From Rhizophlyctis rosea (taxonomy: Eukaryota; Chytridiomycota; Chytridiomycetes; Rhizophlyctidales; Rhizophlyctidaceae), in the NCBI GenBank assembly GCA_027596075.1, contig JADGJC010000131.1:1-64000 (forward strand): 64,000 nt of DNA, in the 5' to 3' direction. Under the pieces are notes generated by a model. The model worked only from the letters and a program-made list of their open reading frames with translations. It made no database searches and had not been told where the DNA came from. Numbering within the stretch: position 1 is the first letter of the stretch; the number at the start of each line of letters is the position of its first letter. The translations under genes and the position numbers were made by a program. Shown here piece after piece: positions 11,646 to 21,295 of this stretch.

Positions 11646-11874
11646 TTTGTTTTTGTGTGTGGCGTCCTTTCCCTGGCTGCTCTCTCTCGCGGCTTGGCGC
11701 GTCCCTCCTGGCGGGGGCGGGGGGCGGGGGCCGCCCCCCCCCCCCCCCTGAGAGGTCCCTCTCATAAACAAACGGTCGATCAATATGTTTGAGTTCGACG
11801 ATTCACCGACTATTTCAGCTGCATACAAAAGGCCCCACCGTCCCCTCCCATCTTCGAAAGCACACCCTTTCATT

Positions 11875-12987
11875 ATGACTTCCTCTAAGCACAAAAAGCC
11901 CCCGATGCCGAAGGCCAAACCAAGACAACGCCGAAGGACCCGAGGTTCCGCAGGTGAACGTCGGTCCGCACTTGGTCTGCGTTGGTGACTGTACATCTAC
12001 AAACAACGTCGACAGAACTACAAGGTACGTTCGCATCGAGGTCCTGAAAATGAAACATACCGCATGCTGCACCGGTGACGCTTGCATCAGCTAACAACCA
12101 TTGGCATCCCTAGGCAATCAATACGCAACCATTATCCGCGCTCTTGTCCTCGCGGATGCCCTCAAGACCGTTCAGCGTAGTTGCCACAATCAAATCAAGC
12201 TTTCCTACAGCAGTTCCTCCCTTTCTCTGACTTCCGTGACCACACGTAACGGGGGGATCATCAGAGCAGTAAAGGCCCAGCTACTAGCGCAAGAACAATT
12301 ACGAGTTCTCGAACAGCAAGTGATGAGATTGAGACAAGAACAGCAACGGCTCAAGCGAGAACTCCGTGCAGGGTCTGAGGAAATCCAAAAACGCCAGGAA
12401 CGTGCAAAGTTTTGCGCAGATTACTACGGGATTTGCGCAAACTACTTTGAGGAATGTGCGGAATACAATAGAATGCGGAGAAACTATTACCCGAGTAGAA
12501 ACTCGCCTGCTTGTCATGGTAACGGTTTCGGTAGGTGGCGGCTTTCGTTGATTTTGCTTGCCTTGCATGAGTAGGCGATCCATTTTGCTATGCCATATCT
12601 TTACATTGAGCAGAGATTGAATGGAAATGACAGCGTCGTCTGATTCCAATCCATCGACCATACCAGATCCATCAGGTACCATGACGGTTGATACAGGCAC
12701 ATCTTTATGCCCACAAATGTTTTTCACATTACCACATCATCCCTCGCCTTCAGATACTTCTGCCGCCATTACAGCACATGAAACGGCTCCAACCGACCCT
12801 CCACCCGCATATTCCTCCCTGCCTCTTCCTGCGTCGAAGAAGCCATTTTGGCGGAGAATGATGCAGAGTTTTCGTTCGGTATGTAGGCAAAGGTGCGGTC
12901 AGCTTGATACATTGTGAAGATGAAACTAACTGATTACAACATATATGTTTGACTCGCAACGCTGCGTAGGGCTGCCGCTCGGCGTAA
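11875..12987 (+). CDS. Coiled-coil protein with PPxY motif (copy 1 of a tandem pair)
   Basis: I recognise no family. Exons 11875-11953, 12114-12518, 12634-12878 and 12970-12987 sum to 248 aa in frame. Intron 1 has a GCTAAC branch about 20 nt before its acceptor; intron 3 has GTATGT and ACTAAC-like signals. The N terminus is very basic (PRQRRRTRG). A strong coiled coil covers about residues 85-135 (LRVLEQQVMRLRQEQQRLK). A Tyr/Cys-rich stretch, a Ser/Thr/Pro linker and DPPPAYSS follow; PPAY fits the PPxY motif that binds WW domains of Rsp5/Nedd4 ligases. The C terminus is basic (KKPFWRRMMQSFRS) with a tiny last exon coding GCRSA. The decayed copy at 13.85-14.53 kb keeps the same last two exons and splice sites, which independently supports the model. 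Function unknown. Confidence 0.6.
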
Positions 12988-13851
12988 TGGCTTGCTATCC
13001 ATGACGTAAGTAGGACATCTTGACTGGGAATGGGCACGGTGTTCAAGAATTTCGTGCTGAAGGGCAGGGGTGGATGTATGTGTAGTTGAACGTTGCGTGA
13101 ACGAGGATGTGTCAAGTGGGAGGAGAATTTGGTTTTCTTGTTAAAGGACAGGAGATTGATTGTGTGTGGTCCGGATGTAATTTTCATGCCACTCAAGGTC
13201 TGTGTGTTGGAAGTAGGGCACTTACAAGGATATTGATGATTGGTGATGAAATGCGAGCATCAAGTCTTTTGAACTCGGTGAGAAAGGTAGCAGCTTGACA
13301 AGGACCCTGTCAGGCGTCAATGTCTATGGGTATGCCACTCGTCGAATGGGTGTCACTGGCCTGAGTTCATCGTGTTTTCGTGACTTGCTGTTGGAAAGGA
13401 CTTTTGGGAGATTGGCAGAAGAGTAATACGGAGGACGGAAGATCGTGAGTCTGCAACTTCTGAACGCATTTGTTTGGTGGGATTCTGTTTACATAGGCCA
13501 AGCCACGGGTCCTACATCATGGGTTTTTTTTTTTTTTTTGAATGAGAGCATGTAACAGACACCTTCCGGTACGGTGAAGATAGCAGTCATCAACAATGTT
13601 ATACATCAATAGGGACGCGTACCTATGTTGAAACTGCGTACAACACGGGTTCTCCTCTCCTATCACTCGACTTCGATACAAGTGCAAGTTGTTTACGCCC
13701 TGATGAGGTTGGCAAGATTTACATCTCCTGTAAACAAATTGGGATCGACCATTTGAGATCGTTCGAAGCTTGGCTGCTTTTATCGTCCATGGCTTCCATG
13801 AAACTCAAACTCCCTAATCGTTCAGACCAGTTTGTCACCTAACCCTTCATC
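12988..13851. other. Spacer between tandem duplicates
   Basis: No gene is seen. The first 290 bases are the 3' flank of copy 1 and recur downstream of copy 2: the blocks around gtgtgtggtccggatg, ctgtgtgttggaagta and gatgaaatgcgagc match 14.70-14.80 kb. A 17-nt poly-T tract lies near 13525-13541. Confidence 0.5.
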
Positions 13852-14529
13852 ATGACATCCCAGACAAGAAAAGGCTTCCAGCACGCAAAAGCAACTCACG
13901 ACAACGCCGAAGGACTCGAGGTGCCGCGGGTGAGCGTCGGTCTGCGCTTAGTCGGTCTGCGCTTAGTCGTACACTGCGCGACTGTACAAAGACAAGCAAC
14001 ACGCCGGGCGTCATTCATTTAAGGTAAAGATATCGTCTCCTAGCTGACATGAAACATTCCACAGTCCGTAACGATCTCACATTTCAAATCTAAACAACTT
14101 TTCCCATTACAGCATAGCCCTACGTAACTATCCGTCAGACTCTCATGATCCTTAATCGTAAGTGTCTCATTGTATGAAAATGAAGCTTCCTTACGTCAGA
14201 CGCTCACTGATTTTGACCTTCATAACCACCATATGAGGAGATTAGGTTAGTAAAGGCCCAGCAACTTCAGGCTGAAGAACTGCAGTCTATACTCCAACAA
14301 GTCAGGCGATTGCTGCGAGGGAGTTGGTTTAGGTCGACTACTTCAGCAGTACAACAATCGACCCAAACCAACCCTCTTCCGCCGATGCCTCCTCCGGGGT
14401 CTAGGAAGCCATTATTGCAGAGGATGTGGCAGAGTTTCCTTTCGGTATGTTTGCGGAAGGAGAGCGAAAGTGTCAGATTGTGGACGTGAGCTTATTGATT
14501 GCGATGCCTAGGGATGGCGCTCGTCGTAA
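13852..14529 (+). pseudogene. Decayed tandem copy of the coiled-coil gene (copy 2)
   Basis: This is a shortened second copy of the gene at 11.9-13.0 kb. Shared landmarks in the same order are: the start region (atgacatcc, then gacaacgccgaagga), a GTGAGC donor at the position of copy 1 intron 1, the coil start gtaaaggcccag (about 14249), the tail SRKPLLQRMWQSFLS with donor GTATGT at 14445, and a last exon at 14512-14529 reading GWRSS then TAA. Between coil and tail about 170 codons' worth of copy 1 sequence is missing, including the PPxY stretch. Exon 1 is in a different frame from copy 1, and a 15-bp tandem repeat (ggtctgcgcttagtc) interrupts it. It is likely nonfunctional, though a short rearranged protein cannot be ruled out. 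Confidence 0.6.
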
Positions 14530-15139
14530 TGGCTTGCCATACTTGACCCACTGTAGAAGAGTCCAATTGGATTTGGTGGGCGCGGTTTATGAGACCGGAT
14601 CCTTCAGCTGGGCCATAAATAGACAAGCGTTATGTGAAATCAAGTATATCTGTGGGTGGTACTTTCAGCTGTATTCTTCAAGCCCTGGAGTGCCATCGTG
14701 CGTGGTCCAGATGGGATTTTTTAGCCATTTAGGGCCTGTGTGTTGGAAGTAATGCGCATGAAGAAAGTCTGAATGTGTGATGAAATGCGAGCCTTCCTTG
14801 CGATGAAGTTGTTGGTGGAGAAGTTATCGACTTGGAAGTTCATAAGGACCCCGAGAAGACAGGCCCTGTGGCATCCATTGGAGAGGCATCAAAATCAATC
14901 ACTGTTGTTCCTCCTTAGCATAGGAATGTGTGAAAATCTCACGATGTTTGTTTCATATGATTATATGATTAAGCTATTCCCCTGGGTCTCAGTTCTCATT
15001 CCCATGCGCTTTCAAGCCTATTCGAAATCCGGTCATGCCTCAAGCTTTCTTGTGAATACTGCCAACCTCCCAATTGAAGCCAGACAGATCACTTGTTATT
15101 ACACCTTTAACCACAACATACTTCTAATACCCGACAACG
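14530..15139. other. Intergenic, 3' flank of copy 2
   Basis: The first 270 bases are homologous to the 3' flank of copy 1. The remainder shows no supported gene. Confidence 0.45.
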
Positions 15140-15892
15140 ATGCCGCAGATGACAAAAGCACTAGTTTACATTATGCGGATCGATGTAAATGCGTGCCCAA
15201 GGATTCCAATCTTAGACGTATTTCAAGCCTATGGCAGAAAAGAAGTAGAACCTGCGCCAGACGTGGGCGCTAAGCTGTTCCGGGATCTTGGCGACACGTA
15301 TCATGTACAGGTCAGTACGTTGTTCCATCGTCCGATGCTCTCCCCTAAAACTCCCGGCTAGGTTACCAAAGCTTCCGGCAACAACGGCCGCTTCTTCATT
15401 CCGCTACCTCCAGGCCGTCATCACATGCTAGAACTTACCATCGGAAACAACTGTGCGACACCGGCGAGGCGAGCGATGGAGGTCGGCTCCTACATAATTG
15501 GGCTTACCAGCGCCCGTCGAATGCGCAAGAAGGAACCAGTTAGGATGAGAGATATCGGTTATATAGCTCGGATAGACAGCATTACTGGAGAAGGAAAGGA
15601 ACGGCAAGGATCATCACAGCACTACTGGTACTTTGGTGCGGCGCGACCCATGGCGGTGGATGATGAGTTCTTGATGGATGCGATGCACAAGCAGTTTGAA
15701 CGTGCTGTCCCGGGTTTGGGGAGGAAGAAGTACAGATGGATGGGACTTGCAATTGTCCGCTGGTTCTTGCGCAAGAGGATGAAGCCAGGGATATATGGAG
15801 TTCCTCGACAAAAGGAACATGGCAAACAGATGACAACTCGTAAGCTCTGGTACGAGATGGATTTGAGTATCGTGTTGGAGCTTAAACAGTAA
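15140..15892 (+). CDS. Hypothetical protein, two exons
   Basis: Exons 15140-15310 and 15362-15892 (51-nt intron, GTCAGT donor, CTAG acceptor) give 250 aa in frame. I recognise no family. The first half has alternating hydrophobic stretches suggesting beta strands (KALVYIMRIDV, RFFIPLPPGRHHMLELTIG, VGSYIIGLTSA). The second half is basic and aromatic, with RRMRKKEPVR, QHYWYFGAARP and a helix-like block RKKYRWMGLAIVRWFLRKR. No signal peptide or membrane segment is clear. The start MPQMTKALVYIM is the first in-frame ATG supported by the exon join; nothing independently confirms it. The gene follows the duplicated coiled-coil genes but shows no sequence relation to them. Confidence 0.55.
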
Positions 15893-16557
15893 ACCACTTA
15901 GAAGTGATGTGTTATAGAACTTCGAATGGCAAGTGGGTTATGAGTCTTCTGCGGCCTGAGTTGATCGTCATACTACGTTTCTGCCTTGATTATACTCCTT
16001 CGCTTCATACATCATTCTGAAGAACAAACACCTTTAAGCAGATTATGCGCCCTTGCACGTAAGCTCATCCCCACCAAAGCGAATGTGGATAGCCAACGAT
16101 CGTCAGCAGTTACTCAACGACACTGAGAACTCAACAAGTCAATTCTTTCTCTGCATCGTGAAGGGGATAACCACACTGGCAGGCAGCCGTCATCAAATCG
16201 ACCAGACCCAACGCCACGATCAAACACAAACAAAGTCCGTCACACCGCGCAATATCAAAAAGAAAGTTATATATATTTGATTGCTATAAAGCTCTTCAAA
16301 AGACAAGACGAGTCAAAAAGGACTTCCAAGAATCCAAACGAAACGGAAAGGGAAGGATGGTATCTGGTTAAATAGCAAAAGGGCATACCGCATGGACCGA
16401 GACTCGCATCCCACACCCCTCCCCAACACTAACACAAAGCCCGCCAAGCCAATTCTTCCCCTTTTCCCAACTGCCCGATTCTCCAACTACACATCATCGT
16501 CATCGAAAAACGACCATCGAACCATAACCCAACCCACCCAAAAACCACCTCAAATCA
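15893..16557. other. Intergenic between convergent genes
   Basis: This 0.66-kb stretch is between the 3' ends of the hypothetical gene and the large Q-rich gene. No exon, RNA gene or repeat is supported. Confidence 0.4.
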
Positions 16558-19500
16558 TCACCCCTGCAACTCCTGCTCCTGCACCCTATGCTCCCCCTCC
16601 GCCCTCCTAATCTCCTCCTCAACCTGCCTATGCTGCACCTCCTCCCCCCTACTCTCCAAAACCGCCTGATGAGCCTTCTCCGCAAGCGCATGTTCCTTTT
16701 CAGCCAACTGATGCAACTCCTCCGCTTTAGCGTGTTCCGCTTCCGCTGTCGTAGGCTGATTTTCAGCATCTTCCGGGCGAACGCCAGGCGGCAACATGAC
16801 CCACTGAACCGCGGGGGAGGTTTTATCATTTGGATCGACGCCGGGAGCGAATTTTTCGACTTTGCCGGTTGCGCCTTGGTAGACTAGGCGGTCGTGGGAG
16901 ACTGCGCGGCCGGAGTCGTCGTGGGCGGCGATGGAGGGGAAGGAGCTGGGGTCTTCGGTTTGTTGGGGGGCTTGTTGGGGTTGCTGTACGTGGAGAATGT
17001 TGGTTAGTCAGAGAAAAAAGAGATCATGATGCGACGAATAATGCAAAAATTCCTCCTCACCTGCTGCTGTTCAGCCAACTGTTGCCTGCTCCCTCTAACA
17101 CCCTGTCCAGCCAACTGCGGCTGCGACCCCCTCGCCAAATTCGCCTGACTCCCCTGCGCAACATTCCCAACACTCCCCTTAACACCTCCCTTCGACGGAC
17201 TCCTCGCAAGCTGATCCTGACTCGCCCTTGGCTGCGTCACCGTCGCGATATTCGACACGCTGCCCCCTACACGAGCGGTCGGGATAGAAGCTTTACGCGC
17301 TAGGGATTGTTGACTTCCAGCTGGTTTTTGTTGAGTGAGGTTTGCCTGGCTTCCGGCTGGGGATTTAGCGCGTTGAGCGAGTTGGTTTTGGCTGGTTGTT
17401 GGTGCTGCGGCGGCGATGTTTGGTTGGCTTGCTGTTGGGGATTTGGCGCGGTTGGCGAGTTGTTGTTGGCTGCCGGTTGGTTTGGTGGGGAGTTGGGATT
17501 GGCTGTTTTTGAGTTGTTGTTGGCTGCCGCTGAGGGCGGGTTGGGATCTTCCCATGAGGTTAGGAACACTAGCCGCGGAAGATTTGGAGAGCTGGGATTG
17601 GCTTCCGGCGAGCTTGTTCGTGCTACCTGCGAGGGTTGGTTGGCTGTTTTTGCGCTGTTGCTGCGGGGTTTGGGGTTCCTTGTTGATAGCCGCTTGACTT
17701 CCGGCGGTGGGTGATTTTGCCAGTTGTTGCTGGCTTTGACCGTAGCCGGAGGACTTCACCATCTGAGATTGGCTTTGACCGTATCCGGACGATTTAACGA
17801 GTTGCGGCTGGCTCTGTCCGTATCCGGAGGACTTGACCAGTTGGGGTTGACTCGCACCGGTAGGGGATTTAGCCAATTGGGACTGACTTGCCCCGGTGGA
17901 GGCTTTGGCTAGCTGTGGTTGACTTTGTCCGTAGCCGGAGGACTTCACCAGTTGGGGTTGACTTGCTCCCGTGGACGCCTTCGACAATTGAGGTTGGCTT
18001 CCTCGGGCCAAATTTTGTTGGCTGCCCTGTGCTTTAGCCAATTGAGTAGTGGACCCTGACGGTGCCTGCTGCTGCTGCTGTTGCTGCTGCGGTTGTTCAG
18101 CCGGCTGCTGCTGATCTTGTTGTTGTGGAGGAGCTGGTTGTTCCGGCTCGGCCTTCACCGTTGCGATTGCGTGGACAAGACTTTTGATGCTGCCAGCAAG
18201 TTGGCTCTTACTCAGTGTCTTTTCCGCAAGTGGTTGGGATTCTTGTGGCGGTTGTGCGGATTCCTGCTGCTGCTGGAGCTCCTGCTGCTGCTCTTGTTGC
18301 TGCGCCTGTTGCGGTTCCTGTTGTTGCTCTTGTTGCTGCTCCTGTCGCTGTTGAGGCTCCTGCTGCTGCTGAGGTTGTACCTCAGCAGGCTTGGCTTCCT
18401 GCTCCGTACGCTCTTGCTCGGCAACTGGTGCAGAGGTACCAGGAACTTCCGCGAGTGGGGCTGTCGCCTGCTGTTGTGTCTCTTGACGTTGGGGTGCGGG
18501 TTGGGCTGCTTCTTGTTGTGCAGGGAGTTGGGCTGAGGGTTGAGACTCAACTTGTTGAACAGCTTCGACCGGGGCGGAGGTACCAGGAATGTACTCTCGA
18601 GCTTCAATTTTGGCGTCAGTTGGTTGCGATGCCTGCTGTTCCGCTGGTGGCTGTGTCTCTGCCGGCTTTTCAGCTGTTTGTTCCTGTTGAGTGGATTGTT
18701 GTTGGACGGGCTCTTGAGCTTGCTGGGGTGGCTGCTCCTGTTGGGGTTGTGCCGATTGCTCCTGTCGCGGCGCTTCTTGCTGTTCGGCTGCGGGTTGTTC
18801 CTGCGCTTGCTCAGGTTCTGACTTGACGGTAGCAACAGCATGTACCAAGCTTCTGATACTTCCGGCAAGATTTCCCTTACTCAGAGCTTTTGCCGCAGGC
18901 GCTGCCTGTTCAGCTTGTTGCTGCCCTTCCTGTGCCTGTTCTTTAGCTGGTTGTGCTTGCTGTTCTTGTTGCTGATTGGGTACCGCAGGTTGCTCTACAC
19001 GCTCCTGCTCCTTTGCTGGAGTTGCGTCCTGCTGTGGCTCTACCTCCTTTGCTTGCTGTGCTTCCTGCTCCTGGTTCTCTTCGGCGGGACGTGCCTCCTG
19101 TTGCTGCTCGGGTTGCTTTGCCTCCTCCGACGGCTGCTCAGCTTCCTTAGCAGGTTGCGCTTCCTTCTGTTCCGCAACCCCCTCCGCCCGTGGCGCCGTT
19201 TCCGTCCTTTCCTCCGGTGCCAGTGGTGCCTCCTTCTCCTTTGGTGCCTGCTCCTCCAAATTTTCTTGCGCAATTTGCTTAACGCTTGCCGCCTTCTGTA
19301 AACCCTGTGCCGCATCGGCAGCTCCCTCCTTTAGCGCAGCATCCTCCTTCAAATTAGTTTTGCTCGTCGTCTTCCCCGTCGACTCCTCCACCTTCTCCGC
19401 AACCTGGGTCGCCGCAAGGGAAGATTTACTACTAGCACGGTTCTGCGCCAGCCCATCTTTGCTACCCGACACTGCATGGTCGACTAGGGCTTTCCCGATG

Positions 19501-20764
19501 GCAGCTGTTGCGGTTGCAGCGGCAACTCCTACCGGAGGTTCTTCCTGTTGGAGTTGGCTTGGGGGCTGTGCCTGTTCAGCTTGCTGGGGTTGCTGCTGTT
19601 CTTCATGCTTCCGCTGGACGGGAGGTTGTGCCAACTCTACTTGCTGCTGCTGCTGCTGTTGTTCCTCTTGTTTTGGCTGGGGGGGCAGTTGCACCCTCTC
19701 TGCCTGCTCTTGTTGCGATCCCGCCTTCTCCACCGGCTTCTCCGTGGCCTTTTCTTCCGGATGCCAGGGTCCTGTAGCAGCTTGCTGATACAGGATAAGT
19801 TGCTGTGAGGCCTGTTTAGTTGTCGGAGCTGGTTGTTGAAGCTGCTGTTCCGTTGGCTTCTCAATCTGTTTCTCCACATGTTGTTGTTCCAATTTTCGTG
19901 GAGTTGCAGCTTGCTGCTGTTGCTGTTGCTGCTGTTGTAGTGGCGGTTGTTGTTGTTGTTGAGCCAATTGCTCATTAGACTTCGCCACCTTCTTCTCCTC
20001 AACCTTCTCTTCCTTTTTGTGCGCGAGCTCTGCTTGCTGCAATTGGAGTGGTTGATCCGCGGGCTTCTCCGCTTTCTTCTCTGCAAGCTTTTCCTCCTGT
20101 TTTTGTACGGGCTGCGCTTGCTGAGGTTGGGATAGCTGCTCCGTCGATTTCCTCTGCGGTTGGGCTGGCTTCTGTTCCGCAAGCTGCTCGGTGGATTTTT
20201 TGGCAGGTTGTTGCAATGGTTCTACGGGAATGGCACTTCGCTGAATAGATTGCTGTTGCGGTTGCGGAGCAGCTTGTGTGACTGGCACCTGCAAATCATG
20301 GAAAGAACGTATAAGCTCAATGTCTGTGCCGCACTTGAGGCAAATGTTCCACATACCGTAACCTTTTCAACGACAGGCGCAGGTTGTGGGCCAGACACGT
20401 CTTTCGTAACCGCAACATTGGTAGTCGGAGCGACTGTCGGCACACGAACGGGAGTGGCAGCGGCTCTTCCTTCAGCCGGCGGCGCAACTTGCGATTGCGG
20501 TAATGGTGGGAGATTCTTGTATGCGCTGGCTGGCCGTGGACCTGGTTGAGCTACATCCCGCAAATATGGTTGAGTTCTCGAATCCCGAGCTTGGTACTGC
20601 TGTTCCTCAGCACTCAGCGCTGTACTCTTTGCGATTGGCCTTTGTTGAGGTGGAGCCTGAACCAAGGATGCCTTCACCGCTTCGGGCCCAACACCAGCCT
20701 GTAGCGGCTGACCTGGGGCAAGAGTCTGCGCTTGGGCATTGTGCTTTGACGTTCCGCAACCCAT
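16558..20764 (-). CDS. N-myristoylated Q-rich repeat protein
   Basis: Exons 20764-20358, 20288-17061 and 16983-16558 encode about 1,353 aa. The N terminus MGCGTSKH fits the N-myristoylation signal (Gly2, Ser6) with Cys3 available for palmitoylation, predicting membrane anchoring. Residues to about 880 are extremely rich in Gln, Ala, Glu and Pro. They contain a duplicated conserved block, LSKGNLAGSIRSLVHAVATV and LSKSQLAGSIKSLVHAIATV, roughly 230 residues apart. From about 880 to 1,210 there are more than 25 short repeats of the type GSQPQL or GSQQNLA, including five copies containing SSGYGQSQ. The C-terminal exon is different: it holds VSHDRLVYQGATGKVEKFAPG and a charged helical end (EELHQLAEKEHALAEKAHQ). 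I recognise no family. Scaffold or membrane-tethered condensate protein is speculation. Confidence 0.8.
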
Positions 20765-21295
20765 CTGAAAAGATTTCTATCTATCAAGGTTATTCTAAAA
20801 GGAAATATGGGTGAAGACAAAAATAAATTGTGCGTGTCTAATTCCTTTCCGTCATGAATTTGGTCAATGGCTAAACAAAGGGCGAGGGTGCAGATTCGGA
20901 CTTGTGCAACAGGTATCAATGCCAAGAATGTAGTTTCGTCGATCGATCAATGTTCATCACAAATCATGCCAATCAGGCAAGACCCTAACTGTTGTTCGAA
21001 CACCGGAGGTACTCCTTTGATAGGGCCCAACCTATCACCGACAAATACCCATTTTGCACGAGTTGGCATTGCACCCCGTTAGCGGCGTCGTATTGAACCC
21101 TGAAATGTGGCATAGCCTTGTCCGAGCGAAGCGGACTGAGTGCATAAAATTAGCACCTTCCATTTTTGGGCAAAATTGGATGGTGCACTTTCTGCTCGGC
21201 ATCACTTTTCCCACACAGGAAGCTGCTTCTGCTGCTGGCGCTCATCGTACGAATGTTTTCAGTGAGGGTGAAGCATAGGTGACCAACACGCATTC
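20765..21295. promoter_or_regulatory. Divergent promoter between Q-rich gene and PrimPol
   Basis: The 531-bp region separates the start of the minus-strand Q-rich gene from the PrimPol start on plus. Nothing coding is supported. A short imperfect inverted element (gtccgagcgaagcggac) lies near 21120-21136. Confidence 0.4.

Noticed and set aside
16400..20400. Long leucine-rich open frames on the plus strand opposite the Q-rich gene
   Set aside because: They are antisense readings of CAG/CAA-rich codons (Gln becomes Leu or Cys), with no splice or start support.
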